Assembly (NCBI GenBank): GCA_903932545.1
Contig: CAIZGT010000750.1
Coordinates: 1 to 6,215 of the forward strand
DNA length: 6,215 nt
Direction: 5' to 3'
From: an uncultured Rhodospirillales bacterium
GTDB lineage: Bacteria > Pseudomonadota > Alphaproteobacteria > Acetobacterales > Acetobacteraceae
The number at the start of each line of letters is the position of its first letter. Positions within the stretch are counted from its first letter, which is position 1. The notes below the pieces were generated by a model. That model did not search any database and was not told the DNA's origin. It saw only the letters and a list, made by a program, of their open reading frames with translations. The position numbers and the translations under genes are program-made. Shown here piece after piece: positions 1 to 5,654 of the stretch.

Positions 1-97
1 ATTAAAATATATTTTCAAAAAAGATGCAAAAAGGTGGCTGTTTCTCTTTGGCAAAAGTTGAATGCTTTGTTTTACTAAATTTTTAGTTTAAAATGAA
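1..97. other. AT-rich segment of unknown origin abutting truncated argB
   Basis: Only about 25 of the first 100 bases are G or C, against about 63 of the next 100. The segment has no convincing gene. A 20-codon ATG frame (24-86) has no ribosome binding site and looks like chance. It contains a 12-bp AT-only palindrome (4-15) and a short hairpin-like repeat (74-87). It ends exactly where recognisable ArgB sequence begins, inside what should be the gene's interior. It could be the edge of an inserted element, a genomic rearrangement, or a chimeric contig end. Nothing in it identifies a transposase or a known inverted-repeat end. Confidence 0.7.
74..87. repeat. Short AT-rich inverted repeat (ACTAAA-TT-TTTAGT)
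   Basis: Six-base arms flank a two-base centre. The arms could extend outward (TTTTA on the left, TAAAA on the right) if a two-base bulge is allowed. It lies just left of the point where ArgB homology begins. It may be part of an element end or a hairpin, but inverted repeats of this size arise easily in sequence this AT-rich. Confidence 0.3.
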
Positions 98-100
98 TGG

Positions 101-700
101 GTGGTTGAGATGGTGCTGGCTGGCAGTGTGAACAAAATGGTGGCGGGCCTGATCAACAAAGCCGGCGCCCTGGCGGTGGGCATTTGCGGCAAGGACGGCG
201 GCTTGCTGCGTGCGCGCAAAGTGCGGCGCACCACGGTTGATCCCGGGAGCCGCATTGAGCGCGTGCTTGATCTGGGGTTCGTCGGTGAGCCGGAGCATGT
301 CGATGTGCGGGTGATCCATGCGCTGACGGGTGCTGGGCTGATCCCGGTCATTGCGCCGGTGGGCGTGGGCGAAGACGGCCAGACCTACAACATCAATGCC
401 GACACCGCCGCTGGTGCCATTGCCGGCGCGTTAGGGGCCAGCCGCTTGCTCATGCTGACGGACGTGGCGGGGGTTCTGGATGCAGACAAGAAGCTGATCC
501 CGGAAATGACGATTGCGGATTGTGAAGCCGCGATTGCCAGCGGCGTGATCAGCGGCGGGATGATCCCGAAAGTTGAGAATTGCGTGGACGCGGTGAAGCG
601 TGGCGTGAAGAGTGCGGTGATACTGGATGGTCGCCAGCCGCATGCGTGCTTGCTGGAATTGTTCACTGAGGGCGGCATCGGCACGATGATCAAGCCTTGA
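101..700 (+). CDS. argB: Acetylglutamate kinase, 5'-truncated
   Basis: This encodes the C-terminal two thirds of N-acetylglutamate kinase (EC 2.7.2.8), the cytoplasmic enzyme that phosphorylates N-acetylglutamate in arginine synthesis. Counting the GTG at 101 as residue 1, 199 residues remain of a family usually near 300. Family motifs present are GICGKDG (27-33), YNINADTAA (96-104), LTDVAGVL (119-126) and GGMIPKVE (152-159). By family comparison D101 and K157 correspond to catalytic residues D162 and K217 of the E. coli enzyme. The N-terminal lysine/glycine segment and the HGGG substrate loop are absent. The in-frame codons before 101 do not resemble ArgB, and a TAA stop lies at 89-91. The GTG is therefore the first homologous codon, normally internal, and not a credible native start; no Shine-Dalgarno precedes it. 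As it stands the product should be inactive. A disrupted gene and an assembly junction are both possible. Confidence 0.93.
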   Translation: MVEMVLAGSVNKMVAGLINKAGALAVGICGKDGGLLRARKVRRTTVDPGSRIERVLDLGFVGEPEHVDVRVIHALTGAGLIPVIAPVGVGEDGQTYNINADTAAGAIAGALGASRLLMLTDVAGVLDADKKLIPEMTIADCEAAIASGVISGGMIPKVENCVDAVKRGVKSAVILDGRQPHACLLELFTEGGIGTMIKP

Positions 701-759
701 GCGATGTTTCCAAAGGGTTGTTGCTGAGCTTGGTTGGCAATAACGCTCTGGATATGAAT

Positions 760-764
760 AGGAA
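760..764 (+). promoter_or_regulatory. Ribosome binding site of the 32-aa micro-ORF
   Basis: AGGAA lies nine bases before the ATG at 774. It supports translation of the short frame. Its last two bases fall within the left arm of the 14-bp inverted repeat, so the site may be partly occluded when the RNA folds. Confidence 0.5.
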
Positions 765-801
765 AGCTGGCCGATGCTGAATTTCGACATCGGCCAGCTT
801 T
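763..801 (+). repeat. Perfect 14-bp inverted repeat with 11-base loop
   Basis: The arms AAAGCTGGCCGATG (763-776) and CATCGGCCAGCTTT (788-801) are perfect reverse complements, separated by an 11-base loop. A G-U pair could extend the stem outward. The ATG start of the micro-ORF (774-776) is the last codon of the left arm. The right arm encodes residues 6-9 and parts of 5 and 10 of the peptide. Only about four T residues follow the GC-rich stem, so it is a poor intrinsic terminator for argB. A translation-gating hairpin or a DNA-binding palindrome fits as well. Confidence 0.75.
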
Positions 802-872
802 TGGCCAACATCATCACCGCGTTTTACCACTTCATCCTGCTGGTGCTCGGCTTCCACACAACCTGCTGCTAA
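774..872 (+). CDS. Hydrophobic 32-residue micro-protein, unrecognised
   Basis: The frame runs from ATG at 774 to TAA at 870-872 and begins MLNFDIGQLL. Residues 9-27 form one hydrophobic stretch (LLANIITAFYHFILLVLGF) long enough for a single membrane helix. The peptide ends in HTTCC, two adjacent cysteines at the C terminus. Three observations suggest it is real: AGGAA nine bases upstream, 28 of 32 codons ending in G or C (as expected for a coding frame in this genome), and a snug fit between argB and the convergent gene ending at 894. Family and function are not recognised. It could be a small membrane peptide or regulator, or a toxin-like peptide, but nothing seen decides this. The start codon sits in a strong stem, so translation may be structure-controlled. 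A chance frame is not excluded. Confidence 0.5.
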   Translation: MLNFDIGQLLANIITAFYHFILLVLGFHTTCC

Positions 873-893
873 GCACTATTGTGCCAAGTTCCG

Positions 894-2165
894 TTACGGA
901 AAATTTGGTGTATCTCGGCCAATCCGCATCAGGAACTCCACCTGCCAGCGCATTTCCTCGGCATTGAGTGGAAACTCGCCATGATCTGTCGGATGCAGCA
1001 CCGCATCCGGTGGGAGTTTTGCCAGAACAGTCTGGATCGGCCCGGCAGCGCGCATGCTGAAGCCTGCGCGCCAGACGAGGCTTACCAAGCCTTTTGCACT
1101 GCGCAGCCTGGCTGCCCGGTCCACCACCTCCGCCGGCACGCCAGCGGTGGCAGCGAGCATGGCCGTGCAAAGCCGCGCCTCACCGCGACGCGCGGTGGCG
1201 ATCAGCTTTTCCTCACTCAATTGCCCAGTCTTTGCCATGCTGCGCGCGAGAACCACGGCTTGATCCAAATTGGGTGGATCGATGTTGGCACCAATTTCGC
1301 CGCCGCCGCCGCGCGCGATGTTGACGGATTGCGCCAGTCGGGTGGCCAAATCACCGGGCAGATCGGTGCGGGCCGCGAGTTCCTGCAGCACATGGCCGCT
1401 GACAAATTCAGCAAGTGCCATCGATGCCCGCGGCGATAGCCGGGGGCGGCGCACCAACGCCTCGTGCCAGGTGGTCTGCCCCACCGCGCGTGCAATGAGG
1501 TGATCCAAGGTGTGTTCGCTGATCGCGGCTGTCTGATTGGCAATAAGCGCCGCAATCGCCTCGGGGTTCTCGGTCTCGGCGATGGCTGTTGCCACCGCGC
1601 TCGCAAGGCCCGGGCGACGTGCCACTGCCATCACGGTGGCCGGGCCAGGGGGCGAGGACACCAGGGCAAGCAAATCGTGATCGCTGAGCACCGGAGACAG
1701 CCGGATAACCGGCTCTGCGACGGCAATTGAGATGTCACGGGCCAGACGCATGATCAGATCGTGCGGCATGCCGGGAATATCTTTCACCGCGTCTGCGATG
1801 GCGATGCGGACGCGCTCGGTTTCGTCACTGACCAGCAGCATCAACGTGGCAATCGCATTGTCGCGCAGCTGCGCCCGGTCTTCGGCTGATAATGTTGGCA
1901 GCAGCAAAGACAGTCGCCGCCCCAACAAGGCCCGCACTCGGTCATCGGGGTCACGTGCTAGAAGTTGGAACAGCGAACCGCCCGCAGATTGGTTCATCAC
2001 CACCGCCGCGCGCACCATCACCGCCGGATCTGACGCCAATTCCTGCAGTGCGCTTTGTGGCGCGGACTGGCTGGCAGCGCGGCGAACCCGGTCGGCTTCA
2101 TCGCTGTTCGGCGCCGTTGTGGGCGCTATGCTCGACGCTTGGGGGTGGGCCAATTCGGCTGACAT
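894..2165 (-). CDS. DUF2336 domain protein (HEAT-like helical repeats)
   Basis: This 423-residue protein resembles the DUF2336 family, known mainly from Alphaproteobacteria and of unknown function. Residues 40-160 carry HEAT-like repeats with the recurring pattern L-x-x-D-x(4)-VR: ASDPAVMVR (44-52), ARDPDDRVR (70-78) and VSDETERVR (112-120), then a degenerate unit near 141-150. Further alpha-helical repeats continue to about 280. A family-like C-terminal block spans 350-412 (SAKGLVSLVWRAGFSMR, then FPLNAEEMRWQVEFL). There is no signal peptide or membrane segment, so it is probably a cytoplasmic scaffold or binding protein. The ATG at 2165 is chosen because GAGGAGGA stands just before it and it overlaps the upstream TGA. 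A further in-frame ATG ten codons upstream lies inside the neighbouring gene and is disfavoured. Coupled translation after the diguanylate cyclase suggests, but does not prove, a role in cyclic-di-GMP signalling. Confidence 0.88.
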   Translation of the reverse strand: MSAELAHPQASSIAPTTAPNSDEADRVRRAASQSAPQSALQELASDPAVMVRAAVVMNQSAGGSLFQLLARDPDDRVRALLGRRLSLLLPTLSAEDRAQLRDNAIATLMLLVSDETERVRIAIADAVKDIPGMPHDLIMRLARDISIAVAEPVIRLSPVLSDHDLLALVSSPPGPATVMAVARRPGLASAVATAIAETENPEAIAALIANQTAAISEHTLDHLIARAVGQTTWHEALVRRPRLSPRASMALAEFVSGHVLQELAARTDLPGDLATRLAQSVNIARGGGGEIGANIDPPNLDQAVVLARSMAKTGQLSEEKLIATARRGEARLCTAMLAATAGVPAEVVDRAARLRSAKGLVSLVWRAGFSMRAAGPIQTVLAKLPPDAVLHPTDHGEFPLNAEEMRWQVEFLMRIGRDTPNFP

Positions 2166-3574
2166 CAATCCTCCTCTGCGCGACTGGCGCGCCAATGGCC
2201 GCGGCCGGCCCGTTTGACGTCGTACATCGCCTGGTCGGCGCGCTGCATGATCAGTTCCACATCCTCTCCTCGCCCCGGCCAGCGCGTGGCCATGCCGATG
2301 GACAGGGTGAGCGGCGAGGTTTCTATCCCGGTAAGGTGGGCGAGGGTTTGTGGGGCATTCACGGTCAACGCCTCCGCGCGTTCAGCGGCAGAAAATCCGT
2401 CCGTGCCATCCATCCAGATGGCAAACTCATCCCCCCCCAAACGCGCCACCAAGTCTTGCGGGCGGACGGTGCCGCGCAATAGGGCGGCGGTGAGGCAAAG
2501 CGCTTCATCACCCAGATCATGGCCCTTGCTGTCGTTGAGCGCCTTGAAATGGTCGAGGTCGATATAAAGCAGTGTGCCCGGCAATTGCTCATGCTCCAGC
2601 CGCTCCAACCGCCGCCCCATTTCATGCAGGAAGGCACGGCGGTTGAGCAGGCCGGTCAGCGGATCGGTGCGCGCCTGTCGGGCCATTTCGCGCTGGATCG
2701 ATTCATGCTCAAGAATCACCCGAATGAGCCCGGTGGCGGAGGTCGCCAATGTGGCATCGTCAGCGTCAAGCTTGCGGCTGCCATTGCCGCGCCACAGTGC
2801 CACGCCAGCCCGCGCGCCGAAGCGGGTTTCACATGGCAGCACCATCAGGCATCGCCCAGACGGGGCATTCGATTGCTCGGTGATTTGTTGCTCAAGCAGA
2901 TGCAGCGCTTTGAACAACACAACCGAAAGCCCGTTGCCGTATTGGTGCAACACCGTGGGCAGCACGCCATCGCCCATCAAATCCAGAACAGCCGCGCCCT
3001 CCAACCCCATGGCGGTTACGAGCGAACTGAGGGCCGCCTGCATCATCCGTGGTGCCAGCACTTCTTGGCGCATGCCCCAGAGGATGTGATCGAGCACTTC
3101 CGTCCGCCGCAGCGCGGTGGCGACGGCTTCGTCATAGCCTTCCTGCTGAGAGATATCTTGCCCAACGCCACGCGCGCCGATCACCCGACCGGTATCATCC
3201 AGCAGCGGAGCCGCGGCGACAACGAAGCAGATTTGCGAGCCATCGGCCCGCCGCAGCCAGACACGACGGTTGCGGACCGGCGATTCGGGGCGAAACGGGT
3301 TAAAGCCTTGCGAAAAATCGCAGCAAGCGATCAGCATATCCGAGTGCTGGCCCAGCAGAGACTGCGACGGCCAACCGAGCATTGGATCTGGCGCGATAAA
3401 CACAAAACAGCCGTTGGTATCGGTTTCAAAGCACAGATCGCTTGTCATCAACGCCAGATCGCGCCAGCGTTGGCGGCTGTCGAGCATGGCGGTGTTGATG
3501 CTGCCCGCCATCTCGGCATGAGCATGCGACGCAGATTCTAGCTGGGCGGGGCGATGGGGCATTCGGATTGACAT
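2165..3574 (-). CDS. PAS-type sensor diguanylate cyclase (GGDEF)
   Basis: This 469-residue cytoplasmic protein is predicted to make cyclic di-GMP from two GTP. A PAS-like sensor spans about 35-145 (ending GARGVGQDIS). A middle region of about 155-290 looks GAF-like but is not firmly assigned. The GGDEF domain spans about 300-465. Visible cyclase features are DPLTGLLNRR (304-313), YIDLDHFKALND (337-348, with D339 and N347), GHDLGD (351-356), GGDEF (380-384) and ADQAMYDVKRAGR (446-458). RPQD (371-374), five residues before GGDEF, matches the inhibitory I-site, so product feedback is likely. There is no transmembrane segment, and the input signal is unknown. The ATG at 3574 follows a G7-AGAGG purine tract; an ATG four codons later (3562) is an alternative. 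Longer reading into dapD is rejected because that stretch is arginine-rich and overlaps a divergent gene. It is coupled to the DUF2336 gene by TGATG. Confidence 0.93.
   Translation of the reverse strand: MSIRMPHRPAQLESASHAHAEMAGSINTAMLDSRQRWRDLALMTSDLCFETDTNGCFVFIAPDPMLGWPSQSLLGQHSDMLIACCDFSQGFNPFRPESPVRNRRVWLRRADGSQICFVVAAAPLLDDTGRVIGARGVGQDISQQEGYDEAVATALRRTEVLDHILWGMRQEVLAPRMMQAALSSLVTAMGLEGAAVLDLMGDGVLPTVLHQYGNGLSVVLFKALHLLEQQITEQSNAPSGRCLMVLPCETRFGARAGVALWRGNGSRKLDADDATLATSATGLIRVILEHESIQREMARQARTDPLTGLLNRRAFLHEMGRRLERLEHEQLPGTLLYIDLDHFKALNDSKGHDLGDEALCLTAALLRGTVRPQDLVARLGGDEFAIWMDGTDGFSAAERAEALTVNAPQTLAHLTGIETSPLTLSIGMATRWPGRGEDVELIMQRADQAMYDVKRAGRGHWRASRAEED
2169..2176 (-). promoter_or_regulatory. 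Strong ribosome binding site fixing the DUF2336 start
   Basis: On the minus strand GAGGAGGA is followed by TTG and then ATG at 2165. It lies in the final codons of the upstream cyclase gene. Together with the TGATG overlap it fixes the start and implies translational coupling. Confidence 0.8.
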
Positions 3575-3586
3575 CCTCTCCCCCCC
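3575..3586 (-). promoter_or_regulatory. Poly-G ribosome binding region of the cyclase gene
   Basis: Read on the minus strand, the twelve bases before ATG 3574 are GGGGGGGAGAGG. GGAG lies three bases from this ATG, which is short, while GAGG lies twelve bases from the alternative ATG at 3562. The start is therefore uncertain by four codons. The seven-G run is a homopolymer whose length change would alter the spacing. Confidence 0.55.
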
Positions 3587-3600
3587 ATTTGACCGCAAAT
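3587..3600. repeat. Inverted repeat ATTTG-N4-CAAAT
   Basis: Perfect five-base arms surround ACCG, immediately upstream of the poly-G ribosome binding region of the cyclase gene. It may be a small operator or a weak 5' leader hairpin. It is short enough to be chance. Confidence 0.3.
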
Positions 3601-3602
3601 CA

Positions 3603-3619
3603 GTAAACCCTAGGTAAAC
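3603..3619. promoter_or_regulatory. Direct repeat GTAAAC-N5-GTAAAC, CtrA-box-like spacing
   Basis: Two GTAAAC copies start 11 bases apart, about one helical turn. Read on the minus strand this is TTTA-N7-TTTA. The alphaproteobacterial cell-cycle regulator CtrA binds TTAA-N7-TTAA, so the spacing matches and each half differs at one base. It lies 29-45 bases upstream of the cyclase start, a plausible operator position. Whether CtrA or any other protein binds here is inference. Confidence 0.35.
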
Positions 3620-3686
3620 GCCCGCGCATTCGCCTTCATTGACTTGCGGCCCACCCGACGGCACATCCTGTCTGCGACCAGACCAC

Positions 3687-3691
3687 AGGAA
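3687..3691 (+). promoter_or_regulatory. Ribosome binding site of dapD
   Basis: AGGAA ends five bases before the ATG at 3697, a normal spacing. It supports this start over any other in the divergent region. Confidence 0.75.
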
Positions 3692-3696
3692 CCGCC

Positions 3697-4536
3697 ATGA
3701 CCGACGCCAGCTTGCAGACCGAGATCGAAGCCCTTTGGGACGCGCGCGACACGCTCTCCGCAGCCACCACGGGCGCTGCACGTGACGCGGTTGAGGCGGC
3801 GTTGGCGGCGCTGGAGGCTGGTACCGCGCGCGTGGCAGAGCCGACGGAGGCCGGTTGGGTGGTGCATGAATGGCTGAAAAAGGCGGTTCTGCTCTCGTTC
3901 CGCCTGCATGATAGCGGCATGATGCCAGGTTCTGGCGGTTCGATGGTGTGGGACAAGGTGGGCATGCTCACCGATGGTTGGGGTGAGAACCGCTTCCGTG
4001 AGGCCGGGTTCCGCGCTGTGCCCGGTGCTGTTGTCCGCCGCTCCGCCTATATCGCGCCGGGCGTGGTGCTGATGCCGAGCTTTGTTAATCTTGGCGCCCA
4101 TGTTGGCCGCAACACGATGGTGGACACCTGGGCCACAGTTGGCAGCTGCGCGCAGATTGGGGCGAATTGCCATCTCTCCGGCGGCGTTGGCATCGGTGGC
4201 GTGTTGGAGCCGTTGCAGGATTCGCCGACGATCATCGAGGATGATTGCTTCATCGGTGCGCGCTCGGAAGTGGTGGAGGGCGTGATCATCGGGCGCGGCT
4301 CGGTGCTGTCGATGGGCGTGTTCATCTCGGCCTCGACGAAGATTGTGGACCGTGCGACGGGCGAGATTTTCACCGGCAAAGTGCCGCCGTATTCCGTGGT
4401 GGTGCCGGGCAGCTTGCCGGGTAAGCCGTTCCCGGATGGCACGCCGGGGCCAAGCCTGTCTTGCGCGGTGATCGTCAAGCGGGTGGACGCGCAGACCCGC
4501 TCCAAAACCTCGATCAACGATTTGTTGCGCGATTGA
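3697..4536 (+). CDS. dapD: Tetrahydrodipicolinate N-succinyltransferase
   Basis: DapD (EC 2.3.1.117) transfers a succinyl group from succinyl-CoA to tetrahydrodipicolinate, in the cytoplasm, as the first committed step of the succinylase branch to diaminopimelate and lysine. The 279 residues match the usual family length. A helical N-terminal domain (about 1-105) contains the hallmark WVVHEWLKKAVLLSFRL (54-70). A left-handed beta-helix of hexapeptide repeats follows (about 108-210: AYIAPGVVLMPSFVNLGAHVG and onward), then a C-terminal domain with PPYSVVVPGSLPGK (230-243). MVDTWATVGS (141-150, D143) and GARSEVVEG (187-195, E191) carry the acidic residues proposed as catalytic in characterised DapD enzymes. 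The start is set by AGGAA five bases upstream. The TGA overlaps the dapE ATG by one base, placing both in one operon. Confidence 0.97.
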   Translation: MTDASLQTEIEALWDARDTLSAATTGAARDAVEAALAALEAGTARVAEPTEAGWVVHEWLKKAVLLSFRLHDSGMMPGSGGSMVWDKVGMLTDGWGENRFREAGFRAVPGAVVRRSAYIAPGVVLMPSFVNLGAHVGRNTMVDTWATVGSCAQIGANCHLSGGVGIGGVLEPLQDSPTIIEDDCFIGARSEVVEGVIIGRGSVLSMGVFISASTKIVDRATGEIFTGKVPPYSVVVPGSLPGKPFPDGTPGPSLSCAVIVKRVDAQTRSKTSINDLLRD

Positions 4537-5654
4537 TGACCCACCCAGCCGTTGATCTCGCCCAGGCGCTGCTGCGCTGTGCCTCGGTGACACCTGCCGA
4601 TGACGGCGCAATGGCGGTGTTGACGCAGGAATTGGAACATCTGGGCTTTACCGTCACGCATCTGCCGTTCGGCACCACGCCCAATCTGTTCGCCCGCATT
4701 GGCACTGAAGGGCCACATTTCTGCTTTGCCGGGCACACCGATGTGGTGCCGCCCGGAAATGGCGCGTGGCGGCATAGCCCGTTCGAGGCTGTGATTGAGG
4801 ATGGCGTGCTGACCGGGCGCGGTGCGGTGGATATGAAGGGGGCGATTGCCTGCTTCATTGCCGCCTGCGCTGAACATCTTGAACACCGCCGCCACGGCTC
4901 AATCTCGCTGCTGATCACCGGCGATGAGGAAGGCCCGGCGACGGATGGTACGGTGAAGGTGTTGGAATGGCTGGCCGAGACGTCGCAGGTCCCGGATTTC
5001 TGCTTGGTTGGTGAGCCAACCAATCCACACAAGCTGGGCGAGGTGATCAAGATCGGCCGCAGAGGCAGCCTCAATGCGCGGATCACCGTGCACGGCATTC
5101 AGGGCCATGCTGCCTATCCGCATTTGGCGGACAATCCGGTGCATCGTCTGGTGCAAATCCTCGCTGCGCTGACATCGATGCCACGCGATGCTGGCAGTGA
5201 TTGGTTCGAGCCTACGACTTTGCAGGTGACAAGTGTGGATGTCGGCAATCCGGTCACCAACGTGATCCCGGCGCAGGCTTCGGCGATGCTCAACATGCGG
5301 TTCAACGATCAGCATACGGGTGCCTCGATCACCGCGTGGCTGAATTCTTGTGTGGCGCACTATGCTGAGCGGTTTGAGGTGGAGATCACCTCGTGCAGCG
5401 AGAGCTTTCTCACCCCGCCAGGGCCAGATGTGGACAAGCTGCGCGCCGCCATTGCGCAGGCCACCGGGGTGGAGCCGCGCTTGGATACCGGCGGTGGCAC
5501 GTCCGACGCGCGCTTCATCGCGCAATATTGTCCGGTGGCGGAGTTCGGGCTGGTTGGCCAGACGATGCACAAGGTCGATGAATGCGTCACCTTGGCGGAC
5601 ATGGAGGCGCTCACATGCGCCTATGCGGCTATTTTGGAGGCATTCCTCGCGTGA
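4536..5654 (+). CDS. dapE: Succinyl-diaminopimelate desuccinylase
   Basis: DapE (EC 3.5.1.18) is a di-zinc M20-family amidohydrolase. It removes succinate from N-succinyl-LL-diaminopimelate to give LL-diaminopimelate for lysine and peptidoglycan. The 372 residues are a normal length. Metal and catalytic motifs are FAGHTDVVPPG (64-74; H67, D69), GRGAVDMKGA (94-103; bridging D99), TGDEEGPATDGT (128-139; E131 catalytic base, E132 ligand), VGEPTN (158-163; E160) and TMHKVDEC (343-350; H345). The dimerisation/lid domain lies roughly between 175 and 290, and GGGTSDARF lies near the C terminus. All expected ligands appear present, so the enzyme should be active. The ATG at 4536 overlaps the dapD stop (TGATG) and has no clear Shine-Dalgarno, so it probably relies on coupling. 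In-frame ATGs further upstream lie inside dapD and are not credible. Confidence 0.97.
   Translation: MTHPAVDLAQALLRCASVTPADDGAMAVLTQELEHLGFTVTHLPFGTTPNLFARIGTEGPHFCFAGHTDVVPPGNGAWRHSPFEAVIEDGVLTGRGAVDMKGAIACFIAACAEHLEHRRHGSISLLITGDEEGPATDGTVKVLEWLAETSQVPDFCLVGEPTNPHKLGEVIKIGRRGSLNARITVHGIQGHAAYPHLADNPVHRLVQILAALTSMPRDAGSDWFEPTTLQVTSVDVGNPVTNVIPAQASAMLNMRFNDQHTGASITAWLNSCVAHYAERFEVEITSCSESFLTPPGPDVDKLRAAIAQATGVEPRLDTGGGTSDARFIAQYCPVAEFGLVGQTMHKVDECVTLADMEALTCAYAAILEAFLA
5636..5640 (+). promoter_or_regulatory. Ribosome binding site of the gene after dapE
   Basis: GGAGG inside the last codons of dapE stands ten bases before the GTG at 5651. It supports the GTG start that overlaps the dapE stop (GTGA), rather than the ATG at 5582 deep within dapE. 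Confidence 0.65.

Larger units (their letters stand above)
3575..3696. promoter_or_regulatory. Divergent control region between the cyclase operon and dapD
   Basis: These 122 bases separate the divergent starts at 3574 (minus) and 3697 (plus) and must hold both promoters unless transcription enters from elsewhere. A TTGACT at 3639-3644 resembles a -35 box for dapD, but no good -10 box follows at 16-18 bases. On the cyclase side lie a TAAA-N7-TAAA direct repeat (3604-3618) and the inverted repeat ATTTG-N4-CAAAT (3587-3600). No confident sigma-70 promoter can be drawn for either direction. Confidence 0.55.

Noticed and set aside
24..86. A 20-codon ATG frame in the AT-rich left end
   Set aside because: No ribosome binding site, too short, and a frame this size is expected by chance.
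1..97. Insertion sequence end
   Set aside because: No transposase remnant, recognisable terminal repeat or target duplication can be seen, so I call it only an AT-rich segment.
717..744. Eight-base stem (GTTGTTGC/GCAATAAC) after argB as a terminator
   Set aside because: It has one G-U pair, is AT-rich, and lacks a following T run; too weak to call.
730..758. Promoter TTGGTT-N17-TATGAA for the micro-ORF
   Set aside because: Poor match to the -35 box, and transcription would begin after the ribosome binding site at 760-764, so it cannot serve that frame.
889..901. Hairpin TTCCG-TTA-CGGAA at the DUF2336 stop as a terminator
   Set aside because: Only a five-base stem, it includes the stop codon, and no T run follows on the minus strand.
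2519..3541. A 340-codon open frame on the plus strand opposite the cyclase gene
   Set aside because: It lies antisense to a clear PAS-GGDEF gene. Its translation is rich in His/Arg/Gln with no domain pattern, typical of a shadow frame in GC-rich DNA.
3639..3667. Sigma-70 promoter for dapD beginning TTGACT
   Set aside because: The -35-like hexamer is good, but no acceptable -10 box stands 16-18 bases downstream; noted only within the intergenic region.
3575..3781. A longer N-terminus for the cyclase, starting at 3781
   Set aside because: The extra 69 residues are Arg/Trp-rich, have no domain character and run antisense through the start of dapD. ATG 3574 follows a purine-rich ribosome binding region.
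3610..4611. A 333-codon open frame on the minus strand opposite dapD
   Set aside because: Its translation is Arg/His/Ala-rich and low in hydrophobic cores, and the opposite strand encodes an unmistakable DapD.
4047..4895. A 282-codon minus-strand frame across the dapD/dapE junction
   Set aside because: Shadow of two well-identified enzymes; no motif and no ribosome binding signal of note.
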